From Exilibacterium tricleocarpae (GTDB taxonomy: Bacteria > Pseudomonadota > Gammaproteobacteria > Pseudomonadales > Cellvibrionaceae): a DNA stretch of 64,000 bases. The notes beneath the pieces are model-generated. The model was given only the letters and a program-made list of their open reading frames with translations, ran no database searches and had not been told where the DNA came from. Of this stretch, positions 28,729 to 38,597 are shown one piece after another. The DNA lies in assembly GCF_007004655.1 (NCBI RefSeq), contig NZ_ML660096.1, positions 32,049-96,048 of the forward strand, written 5' to 3'. Position 1 is the stretch's first letter, and each line of letters starts with the position of its first letter. Made by a program: the position numbers and the translations under genes.

Positions 28729-30468
28729 ATGAACAACGCAGAACAACAATTTCTTAAAGAGCTTGACGATAAGCTCTGGAAGTCGGCAGATCGTTTACGC
28801 AACAACCTTGACGCGGCCAACTACAAGCATGTGGTACTTGGCGTTATATTCCTGAAATATGTGTCCGATGCGTTTGAAGAGCGGCAGCAGGAGCTGCGGG
28901 AATTGTTCACCCGGAACAATGGCGACGACAATATCTACTATATGCCGCGCGATGACTATAGCAGCGATGAAGAATACCAAAAGGCGGTGAGCGCGGAACT
29001 TGAACTGCACGAATACTACCAGGAAAAAAACGTCTTCTGGGTACCCAGAGAGGCGCGCTGGCATTTTCTCAAAACCACGGCCGCGCAAGCCATCGGCTCC
29101 GTAATCGGCCACGACGAAAACGGCAATGCGCTGAAACTCCGTTCCATTGCCTGGCTGCTCGACAACGCCCTGGAGGCCATAGAAACCTACAAAATCGCCG
29201 GCAAGCTGGCCAACCCGAAGTTAAAAGGCGTATTGCCGCGTATCGGCCGCTATGAGGTGGAAAACCACAACCTTACCGAATTGATCAATAAGTTTTCAGA
29301 CACCAGCTTCAGCAATCCGGTCTATAACGGCGAAAAGCTGAACCTGCACAGCAAAGATATCCTCGGCCATGTCTACGAGTACTTCCTCGGCCAGTTTGCT
29401 TTGGCAGAAGGCAAGCAGGGCGGCCAATACTACACGCCCAAAAGTATCGTCACCCTGATTGTGGAAATGCTTGAACCCTATAAAGGCCGCGTCTATGACC
29501 CCGCCATGGGAGCGGGCGGCTTCTTTGTCAGTAACGATAAATTTATCGAAGCCCATGCCGACGAGAAACACTACAAGGCCGCCGAGCAGAAAAAGCATAT
29601 CTCGGTTTACGGACAGGAAAGCAACCCCACCACCTGGAAGCTGGCGGCGATGAATATGGCCATTCGCGGTATCGACTTCAACTTTGGCAAAAAGAACGCC
29701 GACTCGTTTCTGGACGATCAGCACCCGGACTTGCGTGCCGACTATGTCATGGCGAACCCGCCCTTTAATATCAAAGACTGGTGGCACGCCAGGCTGGAAG
29801 GTGATGTGCGCTGGCAATACGGCACGCCGCCAAAAGGCAATGCCAACTTTGCCTGGATGCAGCATATGCTGCACCATCTTAACGATACCGGCTCTATGGC
29901 GCTGCTATTGGCCAATGGCTCGATGAGTTCCAATACCAATAATGAAGGGGAGATCCGCAAATCGCTGGTTGACGCCGACCTGGTGGAGTGTATGGTGGCC
30001 CTACCCGGGCAATTGTTTACCAATACCCAGATACCCGCTTGCATCTGGCTTCTAACCAAAGATAAAAAGAACGGTTTCTCCCTAGACAAAAGGAAAGTAG
30101 ATCGTCGTGGTAAGTTTTTGTTTATTGACGCCCGCAACCTGGGATTTATGAAAGATCGGGTGCTTCGTGATTTTGCGCCGGAAGATCTTGAAAAGATCGT
30201 GCAGGCTTTTCATCGCTGGCAGCAAGACGATAACTATGAAGATATAAAGGGTTTTTGCTATGCGGCGACACTGGAAGATATTAAGAAACATGATTATGTA
30301 CTTACCCCCGGCCGATATGTTGGTGCTGCAGAACAAGTTGAGGACGCCGAGCCGTTTTCTGAAAAAATAGCTCGATTATCAAGTCAGCTAAAAGAGCAGT
30401 TTGAAAAATCCGGTCGCTTAGAAGCTGAAATCACAAAAAATTTAACAGAGCTGGGATACGATGCCTGA
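28729..30468 (+). CDS. hsdM: Type I restriction-modification methyltransferase HsdM
   Basis: A 579-residue N6-adenine methyltransferase subunit. The ATG at 28729 (MNNAEQQFLKELDDKLWKSADRL) is chosen because AAGAAGG stands upstream and the N-terminus matches HsdM_N. The helical N-domain (about 1-165) is followed by the SAM-binding motif YDPAMGAGGFF (about 255-265) and catalytic motif IV NPPF (about 342-345, in ADYVMANPPFNIKDWW). The C-terminus overlaps the hsdS start by 8 nt. It is first in hsdM-hsdS-(ATP-binding protein)-hsdR. Confidence 0.96.
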   Translation: MNNAEQQFLKELDDKLWKSADRLRNNLDAANYKHVVLGVIFLKYVSDAFEERQQELRELFTRNNGDDNIYYMPRDDYSSDEEYQKAVSAELELHEYYQEKNVFWVPREARWHFLKTTAAQAIGSVIGHDENGNALKLRSIAWLLDNALEAIETYKIAGKLANPKLKGVLPRIGRYEVENHNLTELINKFSDTSFSNPVYNGEKLNLHSKDILGHVYEYFLGQFALAEGKQGGQYYTPKSIVTLIVEMLEPYKGRVYDPAMGAGGFFVSNDKFIEAHADEKHYKAAEQKKHISVYGQESNPTTWKLAAMNMAIRGIDFNFGKKNADSFLDDQHPDLRADYVMANPPFNIKDWWHARLEGDVRWQYGTPPKGNANFAWMQHMLHHLNDTGSMALLLANGSMSSNTNNEGEIRKSLVDADLVECMVALPGQLFTNTQIPACIWLLTKDKKNGFSLDKRKVDRRGKFLFIDARNLGFMKDRVLRDFAPEDLEKIVQAFHRWQQDDNYEDIKGFCYAATLEDIKKHDYVLTPGRYVGAAEQVEDAEPFSEKIARLSSQLKEQFEKSGRLEAEITKNLTELGYDA

Positions 30469-31894
30469 AGTTAAATACGCTCCGATTAGTGACCTCCTAG
30501 AAACCATAATTGACTATCGTGGGAAAACCCCTCCCAAATCACCAGAAGGGATTCCAACTCTCACTGCAGCAAATGTAAAAAATGGTCGTATTGACTTGTC
30601 GAAAGTTTCATACGTATCTAAAGAAACCTATGAACGCTGGACAACTAGGGGATTTCCAAAGGCCAGAGACGTTATGATCACGACGGAAGCACCCGTCGGC
30701 GAGGTAGCTCCTTTCCCAGGAGATCAAACATATTTAATGACTCGCCGTGTTATTGCCATGCGTGGCAAAGAAGGCATTTTGCACAATGACTTTTTACTTT
30801 ATGTTTTATTAAGCAGTAAGTTTAAAAATAGACTGCTCGAAAAAGCCAGGGGGTCAACAGTTCCGCGTGTCCTGAAAACAGACATAACCGAATTAGAAAT
30901 CCCTGTCCCTGACTTCGAAATACAGAAAAAGATATCTAGAGTATTTGCTTCTATTGACGAAAAAATCGAACTCAACCGCCAAACCAACCAAACCCTGGAA
31001 ACCATCGCCCAAGCTATCTTTAAAAGCTGGTTTGTGGATTTTGAACCTGTCAAAGCCAAGATGGCAGCATTAGAGACGGGCGGCACAACCGAAGAGGCTG
31101 AACTTGCAGCTATGTGCGCCATTTCAGGAAAAGATCAAGCAACGCTTGCTCGCCTACAAAAAAAAGACCCCGAAGCCTATCAGAAACTGACTGAAACCGC
31201 TGGGCTATTTCCATCTGTAATGCAGGATTCGGAGTTGGGAGAGATACCGAAAGGGTGGCAGAATAGAGCACTATATGATACCGCTGAATACGTCAACGGT
31301 GCGGTGTTCAAAGCACAGGATTTTTCGGCCTATAATAACGGTTTCCCAATAATAAAAATAGCTGAGTTAAAACAGGGAGTTTCAGCAGGAACAAAATTTA
31401 CGGAAAAAAAAGTTCCTGATAAATATTTTTTAAAAAACGATGATGTCTTGTATTCTTGGTCAGGAAGCCCTGAAACCTCATTAGAAGTCTTTAAGTGGTT
31501 TGGCGGCAACGGTTGGCTAAATCAACATATTTTTAAGCTCAACTTTGAGTCCAATGAGCAAAAATATTTTACCTATTTTCTCCTGAGACAAATCAAGCCT
31601 TTACTGATTGCTACTGCCAAGCAAAAACAGACGACGGGACTTGGCCATGTCACTGTAGCAGATATGAAAAGAATAAAACAACCATACCCCAATAAGGAAT
31701 TGTTAATATGCTTTGCTGAGAAGGTAGGCTCCATTTATGAAATGTGCTCTGTGAGCGACAAAGAAATTAGCAACCTCGCGAAAATCCGAGAGGCCCTCCT
31801 CCCCAAACTCCTCTCCGAGGAAATTGATCCAAACAGACTAAAAAACAACCAGCCTAAAAACGCTACCTCACCAGCCGAGGCTGAGTCATGCTAG
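30461..31894 (+). CDS. hsdS: Type I restriction-modification specificity subunit HsdS
   Basis: A 477-residue DNA recognition subunit. The layout is two target-recognition domains (about 1-150 and 255-415), each followed by a conserved helical spacer. The first spacer reads EIQKKISRVFASIDEKIELNRQTNQTLETIAQAIFKSWFVDFEP, and the second is NLAKIREALLPKLLSEEI. The TRDs share no obvious similarity, so the recognised site is probably bipartite with different halves. Base composition is visibly richer in A/T than in hsdM and hsdR, consistent with exchange of specificity domains. Confidence 0.93.
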   Translation: MPEVKYAPISDLLETIIDYRGKTPPKSPEGIPTLTAANVKNGRIDLSKVSYVSKETYERWTTRGFPKARDVMITTEAPVGEVAPFPGDQTYLMTRRVIAMRGKEGILHNDFLLYVLLSSKFKNRLLEKARGSTVPRVLKTDITELEIPVPDFEIQKKISRVFASIDEKIELNRQTNQTLETIAQAIFKSWFVDFEPVKAKMAALETGGTTEEAELAAMCAISGKDQATLARLQKKDPEAYQKLTETAGLFPSVMQDSELGEIPKGWQNRALYDTAEYVNGAVFKAQDFSAYNNGFPIIKIAELKQGVSAGTKFTEKKVPDKYFLKNDDVLYSWSGSPETSLEVFKWFGGNGWLNQHIFKLNFESNEQKYFTYFLLRQIKPLLIATAKQKQTTGLGHVTVADMKRIKQPYPNKELLICFAEKVGSIYEMCSVSDKEISNLAKIREALLPKLLSEEIDPNRLKNNQPKNATSPAEAESC

Positions 31895-33777
31895 AAATCA
31901 CCACCCTGGAAGATATCGCCGCTCTAAAAGAAAGCGTAGATATCGAATGCAAACTGGCACAGGGGCGGGATGGCAAAGGCAAATTGCCAAAGGATTTCTG
32001 GGAAACCTACAGCGCCTTCGCCAACAGCGAGGGCGGCGATGTTTTCCTGGGTTTACGAGAAAAAGCCGGCAATAATTTCGAGCTGGCGGGTATTGAAAAC
32101 CCGCAAAAAATTATCGATGAACTCTGGACGGCACTAAACAACCCGCAGAAGGTCAGCGTCAATATTCTGCGCGACCGCTGGGTAAAGACCTTATCCATCG
32201 ACAATACCAACCTGATCCAGATACATATCCCACAGGCGTCGCGCAAGCAAAAGCCGGTATATCTTCGCGGCAATCCCCTGACCGGCACCTACCGGCGCTT
32301 TAACAGCACCGACCAATTGCAGGGTGGCGAAACCGTCAAACGCCTGCTGGCCGAGCAGGTGGAAGAGAGCCGCGATACCGAGATTCTGAACGGCTACAGC
32401 CTCGATGACCTGGATATCGACAGCTTTAACAATTACCGGCAGCGCTATATCAACCTGCAACCCGACCACCCCTGGAATCAACTGGACGCCCAGCAGTTTC
32501 TCTACCGTATCGGCGGCTGGCGCAGAGACAGGGAATCGGGGCGTTCGGGGCTGACCAGGGCGGGCTTGCTGATGTTTGGCCAGCTGACAGCCATTAAGGA
32601 GGCCTTCGCCAATTATATGCTGGACTACCAGGAACGACCACAGGCTCGGGCCGAGTTAAGGTGGGTGGACCGGCTGACGCTCGACGGCTCCTGGTCGGGC
32701 AATGTGTTTGATTTTTACCAGCGGGTCATCCGTAAATTAACCGCCGATTTGAAGGTACCGTTTAAGCTGGCGGGTGACCAGCGCCAGGACGATACGCCAG
32801 TTCACAAGGCACTGCGCGAGGCCCTGGTCAATACGCTGGTACATGCGGACTTTACCGGGCGGGCCTCGGTACTGGTGGTAAAACGCCCGGATATGTTCGG
32901 CTTTCGCAACCCCGGCCTGATGCGGATTCCGGTGGATATGGCCATTGCCGGAGGGCACAGCGATTGTCGCAACCGCTTATTGCAGGATATGTTTCGCTAT
33001 ATCGGCCTGGGCGAGAATGCCGGCTCGGGCCTACCCAAAATCATGGCCGGCTGGCGCAGCCAGCACTGGCGACAACCCATATTGAAAACCCGCCACGAGC
33101 CTTCGGAGCAAACCCTGCTGGAGCTGCATATGCTGAGTTTAGTACCGGAACCGGCGTTAACGCAGTTGCGGGAGGAATTGGGGGAACAAATCTTCAATCA
33201 ATTATCCGATAATGAACGCTTGATTCTTATCACGGCCCATATCGAAACTGTCGTCGACCACCGTCGTATGATGGCGATTCTCGATATCCACCCGCGGGAT
33301 TTAAGCCAACTGTTCAGTGGCCTGGTCGAGCGCGGATTGTTACTGCAGGAAGGCAGCGGCCGCGGTACGGTATATTGCCTACCCAGTGCCCGAGTGGCTG
33401 ATATGGTAGACGAAACGACAGATGGCGGGCAGAGCTCTGGGGGTTTGGAGGAAAGCTCTGGGGGTTTAGAGGCCAGCTCCGGGGGTTTGGGCCCAAACCC
33501 CGGGGATATGGATGCCCTGCGCGCCATTGCGGCGGCCGTTGCCGGCAAGCGCAAAGCCTCGAGAGAAGCTGTCAGGGGTGCAATTTTAGCGCTGTGCCAC
33601 CAGCGAGAGATGCGGCTCGAGGACTTAACGCGCCTGCTCAATCGCTCGGCGGATACCCTGCGCAAGGAATATCTGCAACCGTTGCTGAGGGAAAAGCGAT
33701 TGCGCCTGAAGTACCCGACCAAACCGAGCCATCCACAGCAAGCTTATATTTCAGAGGATATCGACGGCAATGGATGA
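31888..33777 (+). CDS. AlbA/Schlafen-type ATP-binding protein embedded in the hsd operon (COG2865-like)
   Basis: A 629-residue protein. The N-terminus (about 1-150) looks like the AlbA_2/Schlafen domain (LKESVDIECKLAQG, FANSEGGDVFLGLREKAG). A middle region resembles the HATPase part of COG2865 proteins (HKALREALVNTLVHADF, GFRNPGLMRIP, GLGENAGSGLPKI). The C-terminus has a winged-helix region (ERLILITAHIETVVDHRRMMAILDI). A linker of SSGGL repeats (about 512-535) separates a last helical domain. It overlaps hsdS by 7 nt and hsdR by 8 nt, so it is made with the R-M system. Its role there is unknown; regulation or extra defence are possible. Confidence 0.8.
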   Translation: MLEITTLEDIAALKESVDIECKLAQGRDGKGKLPKDFWETYSAFANSEGGDVFLGLREKAGNNFELAGIENPQKIIDELWTALNNPQKVSVNILRDRWVKTLSIDNTNLIQIHIPQASRKQKPVYLRGNPLTGTYRRFNSTDQLQGGETVKRLLAEQVEESRDTEILNGYSLDDLDIDSFNNYRQRYINLQPDHPWNQLDAQQFLYRIGGWRRDRESGRSGLTRAGLLMFGQLTAIKEAFANYMLDYQERPQARAELRWVDRLTLDGSWSGNVFDFYQRVIRKLTADLKVPFKLAGDQRQDDTPVHKALREALVNTLVHADFTGRASVLVVKRPDMFGFRNPGLMRIPVDMAIAGGHSDCRNRLLQDMFRYIGLGENAGSGLPKIMAGWRSQHWRQPILKTRHEPSEQTLLELHMLSLVPEPALTQLREELGEQIFNQLSDNERLILITAHIETVVDHRRMMAILDIHPRDLSQLFSGLVERGLLLQEGSGRGTVYCLPSARVADMVDETTDGGQSSGGLEESSGGLEASSGGLGPNPGDMDALRAIAAAVAGKRKASREAVRGAILALCHQREMRLEDLTRLLNRSADTLRKEYLQPLLREKRLRLKYPTKPSHPQQAYISEDIDGNG

Positions 33778-36700
33778 GGCGCAGTTGGAGCAACTCTGTA
33801 TAGATTGGTTCAATGCCGGCGGCTGGGAAACCTGCCGAGGGGCCGATATAGCGCCGGACGGCGATACGCCAAAACGTGCGGACTACGCCAAGGTGGTACA
33901 TCGAGGTGATCTGGAAAGTGTCTTTGCCGCCATTAACCCTCATATTCCCCGCGACGTAATGAGTCAGTGCTTAGAACAGGTACTGGCGCAGCTGAATAAG
34001 ACCGAAAGCCTGGATTTAGTCACCAATAACCGCGCTTTTCACCGCCTGCTGCTGGAGGGCGTGCCGGTCAAGTACAAACTTACCCAGGCGGCCCCTAAAG
34101 GCCACGACGACATTGTCAACGACCACGCGTTTCTGGTGGATTTTGGCAATCTGGACAACAACCACTTTCTCGCTGTCAGTCAGTTCACCCTGGCCGGTAA
34201 AAAACGACTCAGGCGCCCCGACGTTGTATGCTTTATCAACGGTCTGCCATTTGCCGTGCTGGAACTGAAAAGCCCCGGCGATGAAAACACCGATATCTGG
34301 GACGCCTACAACCAGTTGCAGACCTATAAAGACGAAGTACCGGATTTATTTGTTTTCAACGAGGCACTGGTCATCAGTGATGGCTACAGCGCGCGAGTGG
34401 GCTCCCTGACAGCCACCCGCGAGCGCTTTATGCCCTGGCGTACGATCAAGCACGAGGATGACAAACCGCAGGTTGAATGGCAGCTTGAAACCATGGTTCG
34501 AGGCTTTTTCGACCGGAGACTGTTGCTGGACTATATGCGCTTTTTCATCCTGTTCGAAACGGACGGCGAGCTGATTACCAAAAAGATTGCCGGCTACCAC
34601 CAGTTTCACGCGGTTCGTGAGGCCGTCAAGGCTACCGTTATCGCTGCCCAGGATAATCAGGATACGATGGAAAAGCGTGCGACCTACGGCAATAAGGTGG
34701 TACCGGGCAGTAAAAAAGCCGGTGTGGTTTGGCATACCCAGGGCAGCGGCAAAAGCATTTCCATGTGCTACTATGCCGGCAAGCTGCTGCAACAACCCGC
34801 CATGAACAACCCGACGCTGGTCGTCGTCACCGATCGCAATGACCTCGATGGCCAATTGTATACGACCTTCTGTCATGCTGTGGCGCTATTGAAGCAAACG
34901 CCGGTACAGGCGGGTGATCGGGAGACACTCAGGCAGTTACTGGCCGAGCGGGAATCCGGCGGTATTATTTTTACTACGGTGCAGAAGTTCGCGCTGGTAA
35001 AAGATAAAAAAGGGGAGTATGAAGCCAGGCATCCTGTACTGAATAACCGCCACAATATCGTGGTGATTTCCGACGAGGCGCACCGCAGCCAATACGGTTT
35101 GAAGGCCGTATTAAGTGCCGATGGCAAGTACAAATTCGGCTATGCCAAGCATATGCGCGATGCGCTGCCCCTTGCATCATTTATCGGCTTTACCGGCACG
35201 CCTATCTCACACGAGGATAAAGACACTCGCGCGGTATTTGGTGACTATGTTTCTATCTACGATATTCAGGACGCCGTCGATGATGGTGCGACAGTACCGA
35301 TTTACTACGAATCTCGCCTGGCCAAACTCGACCTGAATCATGCAAAAATCGCCGAGCTGTCCGAAAAGGTGGAGGAAGTCGTTGAAGATGAGGAAGATAT
35401 CAGCACCCGGGAAAAAACCATACAGAAATGGAGCGGCCTCGCAAAACTCGTGGGAACAAAGCCAAGGCTACAACAAGTTGCTGTCGATCTAATCAAGCAT
35501 TTTGACTCACGTAACGCGATTATGGACGGAAAAGCCATGATTGTCGCCATGAGTCGGGATATTTGTGCAAACCTGTACAACGAAATTGTTGCCCTGCGCC
35601 CACAGTGGCACGACGCAGACCCGGAAAAAGGCGCCATTAAAGTTATCATGACAGGCTCGGCTGCGGATAAAAAATTGTTACAGCCGCATGTCTACAGTCA
35701 AGCGACGAAGAAACGCCTGGCGAGACGCTTCAAAGATATCAACGACCCGCTCAAATTGGTCATCGTGCGCGATATGTGGCTTACCGGCTTTGACGCTCCC
35801 TGCTGTCATACGATGTATATCGACAAGCCAATGAAGGGCCACAACCTGATGCAGGCCATCGCTCGGGTAAACCGGGTATTTAAAAACAAGCCCGGCGGGC
35901 TGGTAGTTGACTATATCGGTATAGCCAGTGAGCTAAAACAAGCACTCAAAACCTATACGGATGCAAAAGGCCGAGGCGAACCGACCTTAAAGGCAGAACA
36001 GGCTCTTGCCTTTCTGCTGGAGAAACTCGATGCCATTCGCGGCTTATTTGCTAAAACGCCCCAGGCTGAAGGCTTGGATATTGCCGGCTTCGAGACCGAC
36101 GCTCACAGACTTCTGGTGCCGGCAGCCAACTATATACTGAGGCTTGATGACGGTAAGAAACGTTTCCTGGATCTGGTGCTGGCCGCCAGCAAGGCCTATT
36201 CACTTTGCGGCACCTTAGCTGCAGCCGAAGGTTTACGAAAAGAAGTAGCTTTCTACGCCGCGGTTAAAGCGGCTATCAGCAAATACACTTCGGTAGACAA
36301 AAAGCGCACCCGAGAAGAGAGGAACTCTGCACTCAAGCAGATACTCGACAATGCGGTTGTTGCCGAGGGTGTTGCAGATATCTTCGCCTTATGCGGCCTG
36401 GAAAAGCCCAATATTGGACTATTATCCGATGAGTTTCTGGAAGATATACGTCAGATCCCATATCGCAACCTGGCGGTTGAACTGCTGGAGAAGCTGCTAA
36501 AAGACGATATTCAATCGAGAACCCACAATAACCTAGTGCGGGAACAAAAATACGCCGACCGTCTGAAGGAAACACTTCGCAAATATAACAATCGTGCCAT
36601 CGAGACTGCTCAGGTTATCGAAGAGCTGATTAAAATGGCGAAAGAGTTCCAGGCCGAAATGGCTCGCGAGGCAGGGCTCGGATTAAATCCCGACGAAGTC

Positions 36701-36967
36701 GCTTTTTACGACGCGCTGGCAAATAACGAAAGCGCGGTTCGTGAATTAGGCGATGAGATTCTGAAGAAAATTGCCATAGAAATCACCGACAAGCTGCGCA
36801 AGTCGACTACTGTTGACTGGCAAGTCAGGGATAGTGTGCGGGCCAAACTTAAAATCCTGGTTCGCAGAACGCTTCAGCACTACAAATATCCGCCGGACAA
36901 GGAGGCAGATGCAATCGAGCTGGTGATGAAACAGGCTGAAAAACTATCGGACGCTTGGACAAATTGA
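33770..36967 (+). CDS. hsdR: Type I restriction endonuclease subunit HsdR
   Basis: A 1065-residue DNA translocase and nuclease. The N-terminal nuclease core has RRPDVVCFINGLPFAVLELKSPG with D151, E165 and K167 forming the D...ExK site. The SF2 helicase motor has Walker A HTQGSGKS (about 322-330), DEAH box ISDEAHRSQYG (about 427-437), GFTGTPI, and motif VI region MQAIARVNRVFKNKPGG. The C-terminal helical part is complete. It forms a four-gene overlapping unit with hsdM, hsdS and the ATP-binding gene. Confidence 0.96.
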   Translation: MDEAQLEQLCIDWFNAGGWETCRGADIAPDGDTPKRADYAKVVHRGDLESVFAAINPHIPRDVMSQCLEQVLAQLNKTESLDLVTNNRAFHRLLLEGVPVKYKLTQAAPKGHDDIVNDHAFLVDFGNLDNNHFLAVSQFTLAGKKRLRRPDVVCFINGLPFAVLELKSPGDENTDIWDAYNQLQTYKDEVPDLFVFNEALVISDGYSARVGSLTATRERFMPWRTIKHEDDKPQVEWQLETMVRGFFDRRLLLDYMRFFILFETDGELITKKIAGYHQFHAVREAVKATVIAAQDNQDTMEKRATYGNKVVPGSKKAGVVWHTQGSGKSISMCYYAGKLLQQPAMNNPTLVVVTDRNDLDGQLYTTFCHAVALLKQTPVQAGDRETLRQLLAERESGGIIFTTVQKFALVKDKKGEYEARHPVLNNRHNIVVISDEAHRSQYGLKAVLSADGKYKFGYAKHMRDALPLASFIGFTGTPISHEDKDTRAVFGDYVSIYDIQDAVDDGATVPIYYESRLAKLDLNHAKIAELSEKVEEVVEDEEDISTREKTIQKWSGLAKLVGTKPRLQQVAVDLIKHFDSRNAIMDGKAMIVAMSRDICANLYNEIVALRPQWHDADPEKGAIKVIMTGSAADKKLLQPHVYSQATKKRLARRFKDINDPLKLVIVRDMWLTGFDAPCCHTMYIDKPMKGHNLMQAIARVNRVFKNKPGGLVVDYIGIASELKQALKTYTDAKGRGEPTLKAEQALAFLLEKLDAIRGLFAKTPQAEGLDIAGFETDAHRLLVPAANYILRLDDGKKRFLDLVLAASKAYSLCGTLAAAEGLRKEVAFYAAVKAAISKYTSVDKKRTREERNSALKQILDNAVVAEGVADIFALCGLEKPNIGLLSDEFLEDIRQIPYRNLAVELLEKLLKDDIQSRTHNNLVREQKYADRLKETLRKYNNRAIETAQVIEELIKMAKEFQAEMAREAGLGLNPDEVAFYDALANNESAVRELGDEILKKIAIEITDKLRKSTTVDWQVRDSVRAKLKILVRRTLQHYKYPPDKEADAIELVMKQAEKLSDAWTN

Positions 36968-37321
36968 CGACTCCAAGGTAAAGCTGTACAGAAAACACGA
37001 CATCAAACCAACGCGCACTAACCTGGAGAAGCATTTCTGTACCCTAACCGAGCAGCCTAAAATAGGCTTTGGGGGAGGAGAATACCTATCCGAAACGCAC
37101 AGTTTTCCGATAGAAAGCCGTATCATTTTCCATCGCCTGCAGCAAACTCAGATTGAAATCGTCCCTAGCCGTCCTAGCCGTCCTAGCCGTCAAGGTCCAT
37201 ACAACATGTTAAATATTTACGTAGACGCCCATTTTACCTGTTGATATCGAAGGTCCCGCTGACTTGGAGGCAACAGGGTATCTAGATCCCCTGTTGCCCA
37301 TAAACTGCGCCAAATATTATC
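36968..37321. other. Intergenic region after hsdR, with 9-bp tandem repeat
   Basis: 354 bases without a credible gene. Three exact tandem copies of CCTAGCCGT lie at 37165-37191. The last 30 bases carry AAACTGCGCCA, the same half-site as upstream of the intact Fic gene at 42732. Confidence 0.6.
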
Positions 37322-37588
37322 ATGCCTACATCAACCGAACTACTCCAATCCATCCAGGCTGCCCCGTTGGTTTGTCACTTGCCTAGCTGTTGGCACAACA
37401 TCCCGGTTTCCGCAGATAGCCGGGACATCCTGGCCTATATTGATCAACCCATCGAGGCACGCAAGCCAATGGGCTACCAGCAGGACTTTCCGGAGGCCTA
37501 CCACACTAATAAAACGTGGTACTTGACCGAGTCAGGAAAGGACCACGTTCTATACGCAAGTGTTTCTGCCAGTTCACAAGAACCTTAA
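37322..37588 (+). pseudogene. Relic of a Fic-domain gene (N-terminal part, internal deletion)
   Basis: An 88-residue reading frame clearly related to the start of the intact Fic protein at 42732: LLQSIQAAP, then IPVSADSRDILAYIDQPIEARKPMGYQQDF and WYL. About 55 residues (the winged-helix part) are missing between these segments, and the Fic core is absent. The upstream sequence also carries the same CATAAACTGCGCCA element. So the island contains a decayed duplicate of the gene that follows the second ssrA. Confidence 0.85.
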
Positions 37589-37602
37589 TCGGCCGCTATA
37601 GC

Positions 37603-37633
37603 CAAATTTGAACCCGGACCTTCCCCACCACCA
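37603..37633. repeat. Short att-like motif shared with 59728-59760
   Basis: Both places contain TTTGAACC, then a CCGG-containing stretch, then CTTCCC and CACCACCAA in nearly the same spacing. The pattern recalls the ssrA 3' end (GTTCAAC...CCTCCACCA). Both sites lie next to Fic and mobile-element debris. Meaning uncertain; possibly decayed attachment sites. Confidence 0.4.
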
Positions 37634-37648
37634 ATAACCAATCTTAAG

Positions 37649-37963
37649 ATGTCCGTTACATCCAAGAGCCACCAAGACCGAGCGCTTCAAGCCCTCCAAA
37701 AAGACCTTTTCCCCCGTGGGCGTCGCCCAATCTCTGAAATTACTCCACCGGAATTACTGCAAGCCTTGCGCCGAATTGAAAGTCGCGGCGCAATAGAAAC
37801 CGCTAAGCGAGCCCGGCACACTTGTGGACAGATATTCCGTTACGCCATCGTTACCGGGCGCTCAGAACCTGCTCCGGCGGCAAACCTGGTAGATGCTCTG
37901 CGGCCAGCCAATAAAAGACACCTTCCCGCCATTACCGATCCGAGGGAGGCGGGAAAGCTATAG
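37649..37963 (+). pseudogene. Fragment of a P4-type tyrosine integrase
   Basis: A 104-residue frame corresponding to the central SAM-like core-binding domain of P4-family integrases: KDLFPRGRRPISEITPPELLQALRRIESRGAIETAKRARHTCGQIFRYAIVTGRSEPAPAANLVDAL. The N-terminal arm-binding domain and the whole catalytic domain (R-H-R-Y) are absent, so it cannot recombine DNA. P4-type integrases commonly target ssrA and tRNA 3' ends, which fits the island borders. Confidence 0.85.
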
Positions 37964-37977
37964 AAGAGCTTTTGGAA

Positions 37978-38088
37978 ATGGCAGAAGATACCGAGGATGC
38001 CCCCCTGAATCGGTTGACCGACCTGATAGGTAGGGGAATTGAAGCCTGTGAGGCTCGTGATAATGAACTGACGGAGTTTCGATCTTAA
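37978..38088 (+). CDS. Very small unknown reading frame
   Basis: 36 codons, MAEDTEDAPLNRLTDLIGRG and more, acidic and helical, ending EARDNELTEFRS. The frame is open for several codons upstream of the ATG. It could be the tail of a lost regulator or antitoxin-like gene. No start signal stands out. Low confidence. Confidence 0.25.
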   Translation: MAEDTEDAPLNRLTDLIGRGIEACEARDNELTEFRS

Positions 38089-38207
38089 TAAAGAAAGTAT
38101 TTCAATAAAATGACTATAATTTTAGACATTAACTATCTTAACGCCTATTTAAATGGTCATTTTCTTTATGCTCCACTTGATTGTTTGTATTGGAATGGCT
38201 AATATTC

Positions 38208-38232
38208 TGGTCATTAATTAGTCTAATGACCA
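38208..38232. promoter_or_regulatory. Operator of hipBA
   Basis: TGGTCATTA and TAATGACCA are perfect 9-bp inverted arms with 7 nt between them. They lie 33 nt before the hipB start. A further half-site TGGTCAT is at 38154-38160. HipB-type antitoxins repress their own operon through such repeats. Confidence 0.75.
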
Positions 38233-38264
38233 GTGATTTAACCTTTTTGTATAGGGTGTGAGCA

Positions 38265-38597
38265 ATGGCAAAGCAGCGAGCCTATTCCAAGTATGCCCAG
38301 GAAGCCGCTGTCCTAATGGGAGAACAGATCAAGTTGGGGCGCAAGCGGCGTCAGTGGACGGAGAAGAACCTCGCAGATCGGGCGGGCATATCAAGAGCCA
38401 CTCTGCAAAAAATCGAAAACGGCGAAATGAGCAGTACCATCGGATTGGTTTTTGAAGTCGCCGCGCTCGTCGGTGTGAAGCTATTTGAGTCAGAGAAGCT
38501 CCCGCTGTCAAAGCACATTGAACAGGCACGGGACAAAATTGCGCTATTACCACAACGCATAAAAGCTACAAAAAAGGTAGTTCACGATGACTTCTAG
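38265..38597 (+). CDS. hipB: HipB-type XRE antitoxin
   Basis: A 110-residue DNA-binding antitoxin. The HTH_XRE segment is LGRKRRQWTEKNLADRAGISRATLQKIENGEMSSTIGLVFEVAALVGVKLF (residues about 25-75). It ends HDDF and overlaps the hipA ATG by 11 nt. It would neutralise HipA and repress transcription through the repeat just upstream. It lies in the ssrA island between the integrase relic and alpA, as a typical stabilising module. Confidence 0.88.
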   Translation: MAKQRAYSKYAQEAAVLMGEQIKLGRKRRQWTEKNLADRAGISRATLQKIENGEMSSTIGLVFEVAALVGVKLFESEKLPLSKHIEQARDKIALLPQRIKATKKVVHDDF

